DNA of 64,000 nt, taken from NCBI GenBank assembly GCA_037974665.1, contig CM075781.1, positions 39,308,235 through 39,372,234 on the forward strand. Direction: 5' to 3'. A program made the position numbers and the translations under genes. Numbering within the stretch: the stretch's first letter is position 1; each line of letters begins with the position of its first letter. The notes below the pieces were generated by a model. It had not been told where the DNA came from and searched no databases. It was given only the letters and a program-made list of their open reading frames with translations. Origin of the DNA: Ehretia macrophylla. Lineage: Eukaryota > Streptophyta > Magnoliopsida > Boraginales > Ehretiaceae. This document shows positions 51,001 through 61,364 of the stretch, piece by piece.

Positions 51001-51225
51001 AAGAAATTATAGGAGTTCCAGTTGATTTTCTACTTCCAACAATTTCAATTACAGGTTGGTAAGGCATTTCTAGTTTCACAATCTTCTTTCTACAATCAAG
51101 TTATGAATAATATCTTCCCAACCAATCCATCCCCAGAATAATTTCAAAGTCGTTGAATGGTAGAATAATCAAATTAGTAGGAAATACATGACCCTCAATA
51201 AAAATATTACAAGCTTTACAAATAA
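48066..51225 (-). pseudogene. Tekay-type pol: protease end, RT, RNase H, integrase, chromodomain
   Basis: Minus-strand order: protease end with ILGMDWLGRY (about 51125), RT with [19 protein letters not shown] (about 50340), RNase H with [19 protein letters not shown] (about 49850), integrase zinc finger HPGCTKMYRDLKQNFWW and YIARCLTC (about 49170-49240), core pieces near 48520-49000, and a C-terminal chromodomain-like end (IHDIFHVSMLRKCHPDPSH, then VKVMWDHHGLEDA). A chromodomain marks the Tekay/Del chromoviruses, which target heterochromatin. The first protease part is missing at the strand switch near 51225. Fossil. Confidence 0.88.
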
Positions 51226-51477
51226 ATTTGGTAAGGAACATGCTAGCATGGAAATGGAATGTGAAAAGTCTTTTAAGAGTTAATGATTGAATGTGAAAGG
51301 TTTAGAATGAAAAGTATGATTAAGTGACTTATATGTACTTCTTGAATATGAAATATTTATATGACTTTTATATGTGACCTTTTGTGAAATTATTTGAACT
51401 TTTCCTTATGTGTTTACTTGTAAACTGCATATATATATATATACATGTCATAATACCTTGCATTGTAGCTATTCGAG

Positions 51478-52334
51478 ATGGGGCCTCATCGACAAAACAT
51501 GAATCAAAATGTTAGGGATGAAGAGGTTGACCAGCGGATAATTAATGCACAGCTGACCGCTGCTATTAGGCCAATTGCTCAAGTACTTCAGAGGCAGGGA
51601 GGAAATGTCCCCGCAGGTAATCCGATACAGGGTCAGGTTGGAGCAGAGGGTGGTGGAGGTAACTACTTAGAAAAATTCTTACACCGTAGGCCATCTAGTT
51701 TCTTCGGGGAGCCCGACGATATGCAGGCTGAACAGTGGTTGAACAAGGTAGAGAAGATTCTTATAGGTCTCGAGTATTTTGATGCGAGGCGGTTGCATGT
51801 GCTGAATTTTTGCTTGAGGGAAATGCAGAGTAGTGGTAGCACACCGTGAAGTCAAGATGGGAGGTGGAGGCAGTACTGAGGACTTGGGATAAGTTTGTTA
51901 GAGAATTTCGAGAGAAGTACATTACTGAGACAACTATTAAAAGATGTGAGCAAGAGTTCATTAATCTGAAACAGGGGAACATGACTGTTGATCAGTATAA
52001 TGTTGCTTTCACTCATTTGTCCCGTTATGTGCCTACATTAGTCCAGCCAGAGAGCAAGAAAATCCAAAAGTTCATTATGGGGCTGAGACCTGATATTTCC
52101 TTGAACTTGTCTACTCAAGATTACCCCACTTATGCAGCCGTAGTCAGGATAGCTGCCAGGTATGAGAAACGCAAAGCAGACCTATTTGGAGAGCCGAGTC
52201 AGCCTAGTAAACGACCGCATCAGACTCAGAGTTAGGGGTTTCAGAGGCAGACTGTTTCAATGGGTCAGAGTCAGTAGCCGAGGCAGACTCAGAGTTATTC
52301 AGGGCCTACTCAGACTCAAGCACGACCAGTTCAG
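51478..52334 (+). pseudogene. Tekay-type gag in opposite orientation to pol
   Basis: The plus-strand translation contains FLHRRPSSFFGEPDDMQAEQ (gag of Tekay/Del), VRTWDKFVREFREKYI-like sequence, LKQGNMTVDQYNVAFTHLSR, and a Gln-rich, Ser-rich tail. The usual gag-pol order is broken by orientation: gag is on the plus strand here and pol on the minus strand to the left. 51226-51477 is leader-like AT-rich sequence. A CCHC knuckle was not seen before the LTR end at 52335. Fossil. Confidence 0.85.
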
Positions 52335-52401
52335 AGGAGACTCTGTCCGTTTGTCGAGTCCGGACTTAACCTTTTACGTGGGGTTGGGTCAGGGCGTGAT
52401 A
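52335..52401 (+). repeat. inverted copy of the LTR end
   Basis: Reads AGGAGACTCTGTCCGTTTGT...GGGTTGGGTCAGGGCGTGATA and matches the reverse complement of 45794-45860. It directly abuts the right GGTCC duplication. Confidence 0.85.
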
Positions 52402-52406
52402 GGTCC

Positions 52407-53439
52407 ACTGTATCTTCCTTAGATGTAATGTACTTTCTATCATTTTTCATCAAGTGGTCCAAGTCTCTAGGTTCCTTCCTGTCAAGGGAGGAACAGAAGT
52501 GCCTAGATTTGGTTAATCCTTGCTTATAGGCCGCTATGGCCACTACTTCCTCCAGACCTGGGATGTCCAAGGTTGCTTTGTTGAATCTCTCTGTGTATTC
52601 GCGGAGAGTTTCATCTTTTCCTTGCTCCAGTCGGAATAGAGAAGTAGTGGGCTTTGACGCCTTGGTGCTACTGGTGAATCTGTTCAGAAAAATTTCAACC
52701 AGGTTAGCATAATTTCTAACACAATCCTTTGGTAAACCACCGAACCATTTTCTTGTAGTGTCATCTAGTGTTCCGGGGAATGCTTTGCATTTGACTTCCC
52801 CATGCACTTCTTTAAAGAGCATAAGGTGGTCGAAGCGTTGCACGTGGTCTTTTGGATCTCTTATTCCGTTATATACTGGAAGGTTGGCAACTTATATGCT
52901 GCCGTTGACACCTCTCGTATTCTTTTGACAAACGGATGGAAGCATTGGCTGCTTACTGACCTTCTTAAATTCTTTGGGATCCTCGCCAGGTCCGAATCTA
53001 ACCCGTCATTTTCTTGCCTTCATGGCCTCCTTACTTCCCTGCTGAAGGAACTGGTAGAATTTTCCCTCATCTTCTCTTTCCGTCTTGGTTCCTTTTGCCT
53101 AAGCGGAGACCATTGGTCATTTTCTGAATGAGCTTTCTGTGGAGCTGGAGGCTGTTCTCTATTTGACCTTTGCTTCTGGATGAAACTGTCCATAGTTTGT
53201 TTCATGTCGAGGACCAGTTGCGTGAGTGCTTGCATCTCACTGCGCGATACGGGCTTTTGTGCCGGCTGCTCAGTCTGGGCTGTTCTAGATGGTTCGACCG
53301 GGCTTTCTTGTGGCTGTGTGATATTTTCGGCTGGAGCATCCACTTCCGGTATCGGGGTTACTCCAGCGAATTGCCGCTCATTGTTGTTCGGTGGTGATAG
53401 ATCGCTAGAGCTGGCATGGCTTCTAGTATGAACCATCAT
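52407..53439 (-). pseudogene. Tat element gag
   Basis: The minus strand begins near 53439 with MVHTRSHASSSDLSPPN and continues with a low-complexity N-terminus. The central gag contains LTQLVLDMKQTMDSF, then WFGGLPKDCVRNYANLVEIF, RLEQGKDETLREYTERF and YKQGLTKSRHFCSSL, which is the retrotrans-gag core. The C-terminal gag lies at 45400-45788, beyond the Tekay-type insertion. Fossil. Confidence 0.88.
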
Positions 53440-53454
53440 TTTTGCTCAGTGAGA

Positions 53455-53489
53455 AGTATTTTTTCGATTTCCCACAAAAGGCGCCAAAC
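53455..53489 (-). other. primer-binding site region of the Tat element
   Basis: Just inside the right LTR the minus strand reads TTTGGCGCCTTTTGTGGGA (about 53472-53490), in the style of the TGGCGCC-type primer sites of Tat elements. The tRNA identity was not determined. Confidence 0.55.
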
Positions 53490-53964
53490 TGTTAAGGGGT
53501 AAATCTGGTGAGGCTGATTTTGGAAAGTACACTCGAGTTTACTTCCCTAAGCCTGCAAAATAGAAAATCGAGCTGCAAGGGGTACCTTACGTTAGTATTC
53601 TGATACTTAAATTAATCGAGTGGTAGAAGAAGAAGAGTGTAGATAATTTCAATGATAATGAATTAGTTACTTGAAGAATGTTGGGTACGTTTTATACCCT
53701 CTAGATGAAAGAGAAATCGACATGTTTTGACACTCATAAATTTTGTCGAGTGAACTATCATTTAAATAAGACTTTTAAAATATTATCGAGAGATCTGATT
53801 TTAGAATGTAATCAAGAGGTCTAATTTGTAATGTCATCTAAAGATAGATGAGGTGTAAAGGTTAACTCAATTATAGCGAATCTACCTATTCTGCGCGATA
53901 AAATGGTGCCTCAGGGGCACAGGACTCTTTTACTCGAGGACGTACGTTGTTTTTACCCTTATCA
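53490..53964 (-). repeat. right (5') LTR of the Tat element
   Basis: Begins TGTTAAGGGGTAAATC and ends TTTTACCCTTATCA, 475 bp, partner of 26005-26480. Compared with the left LTR the plus strand is strongly enriched in A where the partner has G. Confidence 0.9.
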
Positions 53965-53969
53965 CTTCT

Positions 53970-54402
53970 ACTTTTACTTTTTGCATGTGATGGGAAACCT
54001 TCACCATCCCCAAGGAAAAGTGCTGCTTGGCATGCGTGGCGCACTAACAATTCAAACAAGTTTTGATCTGCTTTCTCGGTGGATGATGGAACTTCCACTT
54101 GCTTCAATAATTGGTTCGAGTACGTAAATTCTTTTAGGCACCAAGTGGAGAAAATACATGTAGTAAATGTCACATTTAAATATTAAGTTATTATATAAAA
54201 TTAATTTATATTAATTTGTATTGTATAAATATATTATATTAGAATATTTAAATTTTTTTTTTACTAATTTAACTTTACAGAATTTTAAATAAATTATTAT
54301 AATGTCCTCACTTATAATAATTAATTAATATTTATTAACTAATTGAATCACTTTTTATTTATATGTATGTGATAAATTTACCACATACTTTATAAAAAAA
54401 AA
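53970..54402. other. intergenic, no gene seen
   Basis: Host flank of the Tat insertion (after CTTCT) followed by AT-rich DNA. The short open frames are without recognisable motif. 54394-54402 is the A-run that forms the left target duplication of the next element. Confidence 0.6.
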
Positions 54403-54589
54403 GGGTAAAATGCAGCAGTAGTCCCCATTGTTTACTCAAAAATCAATTTAGTCCCCATTGTTTCAAAATGCTCAAAAAGGTCCCCAATGTTTGTAAACAT
54501 GCTCATTGTGGTCCCTACCGTTAGAATTTTTGTTAGTTTTAACATATGTGAATAGTATTTCAAGGGTAAATTTGAAAAATCACAAAAAA

Positions 54590-54850
54590 CACAAAATCTC
54601 ACACAAAAATACCAAAAAATACACACTAACACACCTACAAACACACGCACTCACCAAAAAACACACACTAACACACCCACTAACACACGCACTCACATAA
54701 ACATAAAAAAAAATACACTAATACACACACATTAACACACCCACAAACACACACTAACACCAAAAAACACATACTAATACACACCCATAAACACACACTA
54801 ACACCAAAACACACACTAATACACACCCACAAACACAAACTCACATTTGA
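54590..54850. repeat. (ACACAC)-rich degenerate tandem repeat
   Basis: Words such as ACACACACTAACACACCCAC and ACACCAAAAAACACA repeat about ten times with varied spacing. Confidence 0.85.
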
Positions 54851-54901
54851 CCAAAAAAAAAAAAAAACACAAACTCACATAGAAACTAGAAACATAAAAC
54901 A

Positions 54902-55200
54902 CTGTTCGCGCAAGGGGGGGGGGGGGGGGTGGGGACTGTTTCGCGCAGGGAAAAAAAAAAAAAAACACAAATTCACATAGAAACATAAAACACTGTTCGC
55001 GCAGGGGAGGGGGGAGGGGGGAGGCGCTGTTCACGCGCAGGGGTGGGGTGGGGTGGGGGGGGTGGTGGGGACTGCTTTCGCGCAGGGGGGTGGGGGGGGG
55101 GGGGGCGCTGTTCGCGCAGGGGGGGGGTGGGGGGGCGCTGTTCACGCGCAAGAGGGGTGGGGGGGGGGGGGCGCTGTTCCGTGCGCAGGGGGGGTGGTGG
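54902..55200 (+). repeat. G-rich minisatellite with unit C(T)GTTCGCGCAGGGG
   Basis: Eight words of the CTGTT(C/T)...CGCGCA type (starting near 54903, 54938, 54992, 55028, 55071, 55108, 55138 and 55173) are each followed by long runs of G up to about 17. The plus strand is almost free of C outside the CGCGCA words. It could form G-quadruplexes. Open frames across it are low-complexity (Gly- or Pro-rich) and not gene evidence. Confidence 0.9.
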
Positions 55201-55467
55201 GTGGTGGTGGTGCTTGGTGGTGCTTGGTGGTGCTTGTGGTGGTGGGTTGAGGGGTTAGAAGAGGAAGAAGAAGATAGGGATATTTTGGGTATTTTATTTT
55301 TAAGTAAGGGTAGTTTAGTCATTTTATAAATTTTCTGTTAGATTTTTAACGGTAGGGACCACAATGAGCATGTTTACAAATATTGAGGATCTTTTTGAGT
55401 ATTTTGAAACAATGGGGACTAAATTGATTTTTGAGTAAACAATGAGGACTACTGCTGCATTTTTCTC

Positions 55468-57800
55468 AAAAAAAAACCCCAACAATGGCGTGAGAACTTT
55501 TTGTACTGTTTTTTTCTTTTAAATAAATATTGTATGATATCGTTCTCCTCCAACAAAACGAAAAAAAGATAGAAAATATTATTTTTTATTCTTGTTGGTC
55601 AGTTCAACTTTACCCTACTTTTTCACTTTAGACTTTATATAAGGAACAGAATCTGTGTCAAGTTATTCAAAGGGATCGGCACTTAATTACTTGTGTATCT
55701 TCTTGCCCTTTAGGTTCACTTTTTCGAGGTAATATTTGTTGTAATTAATTGTGCGTGTAGTTTTAGTTATTTTAATTATGCATGCATGCATGGTTACTTC
55801 AATCATCTCAACTTCAGGCTCCAAAGTTATCATTAATTACCACTTGTCTAGCTTTAAATTTAGAGGTTAGCATTCTTATGTAGATCGGTCTTTTGATATA
55901 CTTGTACATTCATCTCATATATATATATAGTTTTAGATTTTAATGATACCCTTACTTATTTAGCAAAAACTTCAGGCTCCAAACTGTATTTCTTCCTCGA
56001 TGCTATCAATTCAACACTTCGTAAATTTATGAAGAAAGAGAAAAAAATTTTACCCTTGCAAAAGTGCTCAGCCTTTAAAGCATATTATTAAATGCATACT
56101 TCATGTAGGCACTCCCTTCATGTAGGTTAAATAATTTTTAATTGAATCTTACATGTAGATGTAATTTTATAAATGAGTGACGGTAAGATTTGAACGAGAA
56201 TTTTTTGATACTTAAATTTTAATACTATATTAAATGACCATTTCATTAAAAGTTTAATGTTAAATAAAAATTTGATCTATTTATTTATTGCGCTCAACAC
56301 ATGGTTGAATAAGAAAACAAAATTCCTTTATCTTATACTTAGGATAAATAATACAGTTCTAGTAAAATTTGACATAAGAACAAAGTTTTGTTCCGCAGCA
56401 GTAAGTATTTGGACTTTTGAAGCATGGTTTGCAATTAGTATGCGCCAAACGCTCGAATTTGTTTACCTTTTTTTCTCCTCTTTTTCTCTAAGTGTCGTGT
56501 TTTTTTTTTTTTTTTTTTTTTGGTGCAATGGCACAAATATAGACCACTTTAAGGTTGGCAGAGGCAAAAGATTGACTTATGGATTTATGGCTGAATCTCT
56601 GATCGTAAACCATTCCACTCAGATCTCATATTATAGAATTTTCTTTTTGCCTATTCAAACATGTCAAAAAAGTTGAGAAATCTATGAAATTGAAGCTCAT
56701 GGTAAATAGTGTAAAACTAAACTGTTTTCCTGGTAACTGAGAACTATATTCCTTATGCTTGAGGTTTACAAGCTCTAGTTGTACACCTTAAACCAATCAT
56801 TGCTTCTCTGGAGTTTATGCCACATCTTAAAGTATAATGACTAATGTCCCACTGAGATGTGATTAATAAGTGACTTTAATGTTGCGAGTTTATAAGTGAT
56901 GACTCGCATTAATTATTTTTGATTAGTTGAGTTTAGACCCAAATATTTGTTTCATAAACTTGCAAAATAGTCTCACTTGCGGATCTAAGATTCTTGACTC
57001 ATAACCCGACATTAACAGACTTTTACCATTTTTCGGTACATAATACCATCTTAGTTTCATTTCCCACGTCCTCAGCTCTACTTTTTTATTTTTTATGTTT
57101 GGTATAATTTTTCAATAATGCATTTAGACGAGTTAATGACATAATATGTACATACTTAAAAGGTTTGTTCTTCACTGCCAAGATAGCTTTCTCTCAACTG
57201 CAGCATTATTTTGTTCAACCAATAAACCATCGAATTGGAAACTGAGCTATCACGAGCGGTTAACATGAATGATGACAGCTTGATAACAGAAAGAGCAATG
57301 CGACATGGTATGATTTTATTCATTTCAAAAATCTTTTATTACTCATCAGAATACAATATCTCTCTCTCAGAGTTTGTGGCAAAATACATTAAATTTCTTT
57401 TCTGATTTCATTTATGCTTTCATTTATTTCGTAGTTAATTAAGTTTAATTAAAAATTAATTTGAAAGAAACATTTTCTTATTGTAGAAGTTTGTAAGTTA
57501 ATTCTTGCAATATTTGTTTAATAAGGAATGATGGACTATGCGTAAAGCTGCATGTAACTTTTTCCGGTATTGGTGAACACTGACCAAAATAAGTACTTAA
57601 TTTTCATAATTTTACACATTGTATTGTAGTTCCCTGCCTAGTTGATAATCTATTTTCACAGCGATAAGACACGATAAACATCATGAGTTTCAATGAATTT
57701 TCAAGAAACTTCTCAAAACATTATACCGAGAAAAAAAAAAAAAAAAAACTTCTCAAAACATTAATGCAGATTTTCATCTCAAGCTTTCTGTTAGAATATA
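55468..57800. other. intergenic, no gene seen
   Basis: AT-rich with a poly(T) run at 56501-56521. The open frame at 56257-56676 has no recognisable motif and contains the T-run (Phe-rich). No transposon ends were recognised. Confidence 0.55.
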
Positions 57801-58246
57801 GGGTAAAAGTCATACATAGTCCATTATTTTTTGTCTAATTAACACTTTCATCTATTATCTTTTCAAATAAACATTTTAGTCTATTATGTTTAACATTATT
57901 GACACCACTAGTCCAACTTGTTTTTTCTGTCTAATTTTAACATTAAAATCACGTGGTGCGCACGTGTATCGTAATATTTTAATTTTTCAAGGGTAAAATT
58001 GGCATTAGTATTCTTAACACATGATACAGATGTGTTAGATATGTCCAAGCAACAACTTTAAGAGCATACACGTACGCGCCACATACACGCCACATGATTT
58101 TAACGTTAAAAATTAGACGAAAAAGACGAGTGGGACTAACAACGTCAATAATGTTAAACATAATGGACTAAAAGGTTCATTTGAAAAAATAATGGATGAA
58201 AGTGTCAATTATATTAAAAAAAATGAACTATTTATGACATTTATCC
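57801..58246. mobile_element. small MULE, 446 bp, with perfect 9-bp duplication
   Basis: Flanked by TAGAATATA (57792-57800 and 58247-58255). Ends are inverted repeats of about 110 bp, starting GGGTAAAAGTCATACATAGT on the left and, reverse-complemented, GGATAAATGTCATAAATAGT on the right. Shared words include ATTATGTTTAACATTATTGAC. No coding capacity. Confidence 0.9.
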
Positions 58247-58255
58247 TAGAATATA

Positions 58256-58940
58256 TAATCTCTCTCACATATAAAGATCATAAACTCGTAGTCCACCATA
58301 TAAGAACGTGGGCTACTCCTCATAGTACCTGTTGATTTTAGAATAAAATCACATGATTCTGAACATGTATTAGAGTTGTGTCCTTGTCCAGGAATATTCA
58401 TCCTCGTGTGACCCATATGTTCTCTTGTCCCACTTGCTGACTCATGCATCCACATATTAGCTCTCAGTTCTTACTGGCTCATACGTGAGGGGGTGTTAAA
58501 ATGTATAATGGGATACTACTCTAGTGCCAATTGATTTTCAGATAAAGCCTTTTTAACACTTCCCTTTCATGCAAATCAGGGGCGGAGGCATGTTTAAAAT
58601 ATATAATTCCTCCACATACAAAAATCATAAACTCCTACTCCATCATATAAGATCCTGGGCTATCACCCCTAGTACAAATTAGTGTTAGGATGAAACCTTC
58701 TTAACACTTCCCTTTCATTATCATAGTACTTGAAAACAAAAAAATCATGCAAATCAGGGGATATATAATCCCTCCGACATACAAAAATCATAAACTCATA
58801 ATCCACCATATAAGATCTCAAGCTACTACTTCTCGTACCAATTAATTTTAAGATGAAATTTTCTTAATAACAATTCCTTTCATTATTATAGTACTTGAAA
58901 ATAAAAAATCATACAAATAAGGGGCGGAGATGCCTCCTGT
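58256..58940. repeat. tandem units of about 160 bp, three diverged copies
   Basis: The block around AAAATCATAAACTC...CACCATATAAGA recurs near 58270, 58620 and 58780. The last two share CACTTCCCTTTCATTATCAT and CTTGAAAA(C/T)AAAAAA. The second and third are separated by about 160 bp. Probably old tandem duplication in non-coding DNA. Confidence 0.7.
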
Positions 58941-59013
58941 GTATTTTAGTAAATTGGCATGTATTTTATTTTATTTTTATTTAAAAAAGCAGCTACAAAC
59001 ATTCTATCTTTTA

Positions 59014-59356
59014 GGCTCCGTTTGTTTGCAGTAAAATATTTTATGAATTTTTCATTGTTTGGTATAGAAAATTTGGTCAATCGAAAAATATTTTCCAGAA
59101 CTTACTCACTTCAACCCCACCTCACCCCTTTCCCCAGCCCACCCTCCCCTTACCCTACCCTACCCTCCCCCTCACAGTTAATATATATATTATATGTGAA
59201 TATATTTTTTTTATTATAAAATCTCATGTCGAAAAATATTTTTCATTGTATATCCAAATACCAAAAAATATTTTATAATATTTTATTTTTTAATAAAATA
59301 TTTTTCTCTAAAAATATTTTATCCTTACAAGTTATTTTACGACAAACAAACAGAGC
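59014..59356. mobile_element. GGCTCCG-type terminal-inverted-repeat element, 343 bp
   Basis: Left end GGCTCCGTTTGTTTGCAGTA and right end, reverse-complemented, GGCTCTGTTTGTTTGTCGTA, with AATATTTT-rich interior. Related to 9893-10880 and 15157-15963. No clear target duplication. Confidence 0.75.
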
Positions 59357-60890
59357 CTCAGTTTCACCTCCCGATTCCACCTCCAAAGTCCCAAACTCTC
59401 TTCATCTTTTTTTTTTTTTTGCCACCAACTCTCAAAACCAAAACCCCAAATCTATCTTAAAATTCACTCTCAAGATTCAATAAAAATCAAACCCGTGTAT
59501 GGTTTCTTTCTTCCAACACACTCATACTTCAATCCTAATGTGAAAAAATATATTTATTTATTTTTATTTTCAATTTCACTTGTTTATTTATTTATTTATT
59601 TTTAGTTTTCCTTATTCATTGTTTTCTTTTTTTAGCATTACTTGTTTATTACATTTAACTTTAGCTTAATTGTTTATTTAGTTATAGTTACTATTAGTTC
59701 TAACTTTAGTTCTTTAATAGTGTTGATTATTCATCTTGTAGAAAACTTGAGAAGCTTTTGTCTTATTTTTAGTTAGGAAAATAGAAACATTCCCTGTTAG
59801 TTTTTTTATTTTTTTATTTTGGAATGAAATTCTTGTTGTGCTCGAAATGATTTATTACTTAAGCAAGTTACACATTAAGTACAAAATCGAAGCGTTGTGC
59901 TTGAAACTTGTTTGTAGATGTTGGTGTATTGTTTATTCAAAAGGGTAAGAAAATTTGGTTTTCTTTTGGTTATTTGGCTAGCCAAAAAAAAAAAAAAAAG
60001 AATTTATGGTTAAAATTACTAATTTTCGAGCAATAACACGTTGTAAATTCTTGATTTAGTCACTCTTATTAGTGTTTAATGTTGTGATAATACATAGAGA
60101 GAGACGTATTTTATTGTATCGACAATGAGTTGATTATTCAACGATTATTAATATAGTTATCTATTTTTTTCTCTTTTATATGGTGCATCATTATTATACG
60201 AGGAAAGTCATGTTTTGAAGATTCTGTATATATTTTGGTGCTTACATTTTTATAATTCTTATAATGTGCATAAATTATATATTAGTTTATGTGTAGATAT
60301 CAATGAGTGTCTGCGAACCTTTGGTTACTGGTTATATAGCTGTAGTACCTATCCTGACCCTCGAGGCCTAGGTCTGCCTTGAATTGCAAATATTTTGGTG
60401 TTGGATTTGTGTTGTGCCTTCATAAAGAAAAAGAAAAATTATGCTTTATCCGTTTATATTAGCAATGTGCCATTCTTCTTCGTCACGATAAAGTTCTTCC
60501 TAATTAATGAATTACAACACCTGAGCTTTCTATTTTATATTTTATGGGCGAATGCTTCACGGATTCCTACTAACCCTTAAGGGGAAGACATTTATTAGTT
60601 GCAGTTGTACTTTTTCAAAATATTTGTATTTGTAAAATATTTTTAAACTGAAAAATCAATTTATCTTCACTTAAAAAAATAGCTATAAATAGTTTTAAAA
60701 TATGTATTTTAATTCCCATTTTTGTTTTGGTTCAAATATTTTAATTCCCATTAAAAAGAACTCAAAATGCGTCACTGTTGTATTTTGCTATATATGTGAT
60801 AAGGAACTTGTGGAAACCCTTTGTCAATGGAAAATGGACAAATAGAAGACACCTAACTTTTGCATTGGCTTCTGTGTATTGTTGCCGTAG
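59357..60890. other. intergenic or intronic, AT-rich, no gene seen
   Basis: T-rich, with TTTATTTATTTATTT runs at 59580. An upstream exon of the ankyrin gene could lie here but none was recognised. Confidence 0.5.
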
Positions 60891-61364
60891 CAGAAATTTG
60901 CTTGTCCACCAGGATACTTAACGCCGCACTAGCTGGTGATTGGGAAGAGGCTGAAGAAATTATTGAGAGATATCCAAACATAATAACAGCTAGTATAACA
61001 CCAGGTGGTGAAACTGCTCTGCACATAGCTGCTTTAGTTGCTGAATCAAAGCATGAGAATTTTGTCGAGAAGTTATTAGAGAAAATTCCTAAGAATGAGA
61101 TAATGATTAGAAATAAAGCTGGCAGTACGGCGCTTCATTTTGCGGCCATATCTGGAAATATGCAAATTGCACAACTTATGGTGGACAAGGACACGGAACT
61201 TCCAAGGATATTAACTGAGAAAGACGTGAGTCCACTCCTCTTAGCAGCTATATCAGGCAATGGTGAAATGGTGGAGTATCTTCTCCCATTGTCCGATTTT
61301 GGATATTGGATTGATGACAAGAAAAGCGAATTGCTGACCACTTGTATCGAGGCTGGATTATACG
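60891..61364 (+). CDS. ankyrin-repeat protein (ITN1/ACD6-like), one exon
   Basis: The frame runs CLSTRILNAALAGDWEEAEEIIE, then GGETALHIAALVAESKHENFVEKLL, AGSTALHFAAISGNMQIAQLMVD and VSPLLLAAISGNGEMVEYLL, which is three to four ankyrin repeats, ending KKSELLTTCIEAGLYG. The likely acceptor is the AG at 60889-60890 (GTTGCCGTAG) and the donor is at 61365 (TACG|GTAAAT), after which the frame meets a stop within the intron. In the family the ankyrin part is followed by a membrane (PGG) domain that binds at the plasma membrane. Neither that nor a first exon was seen in the window. The exon could belong to a gene with a long intron continuing past the right edge, or be a fragment. Open throughout with no frameshift. 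Confidence 0.7.

Larger units (their letters stand above)
45794..52401. mobile_element. Tekay-type Ty3-gypsy insertion with inverted identical ends
   Basis: Flanked by a perfect 5-bp duplication GGTCC (45789-45793 and 52402-52406) within the Tat element. Left to right: a minus-strand 3' LTR (45794-47973), purine tract, pol (about 48066-51225, minus), then leader and gag on the plus strand (about 51226-52334), and 67 bp of LTR end on the plus strand (52335-52401). The two ends are therefore inverted copies of the same LTR end (about 59 of 67 positions match), not the start and end of an LTR. The build cannot arise from normal LTR reverse transcription. Coding parts have several breaks. Confidence 0.8.
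26005..53964 (-). mobile_element. Tat-lineage Ty3-gypsy retrotransposon, inflated by nested insertions
   Basis: LTRs at 26005-26480 and 53490-53964 are alignable over their whole length and are flanked by the perfect duplication CTTCT (26000-26004 and 53965-53969), so both ends belong to one insertion. From right to left on the minus strand: LTR, primer site, gag (52407-53439), gag end/protease (about 45002-45788), RT and RNase H (42708-about 44450), integrase (about 32000-33048), an antisense extra ORF (plus strand), LTR. Three insertions interrupt it: about 28265-30426, 33049-42702 and 45794-52401. Without them it is about 9.5 kb, the usual size for Tat elements. The LTRs differ considerably, mostly by G-to-A on the plus strand of the right LTR, so it is old. 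Coding parts have many breaks. Confidence 0.9.
54403..55467. mobile_element. MULE, non-autonomous, carrying repeats
   Basis: Ends are inverted repeats of about 130 bp: the left starts GGGTAAAATGCAGCAGTAGT and the right, reverse-complemented, starts GAGAAAAATGCAGCAGTAGT, with similarity through GGTCCCTACCGTTA. Flanks are nine A residues on both sides (54394-54402 and 55468-55476), which fits a 9-bp target duplication although a poly(A) pair is weak evidence. The interior holds a CA-rich stretch (54590-54850) and a G-rich minisatellite, and no coding domain. Confidence 0.8.

Noticed and set aside
54816-55329. Gly-rich and Pro-rich open frames
   Set aside because: They are translations of the G-rich minisatellite inside a MULE. 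Low complexity only.
56257-56676. 139-residue open frame
   Set aside because: Phe- and Tyr-rich from T-rich DNA with a poly(T) run. No motif, and no other sign of a gene.
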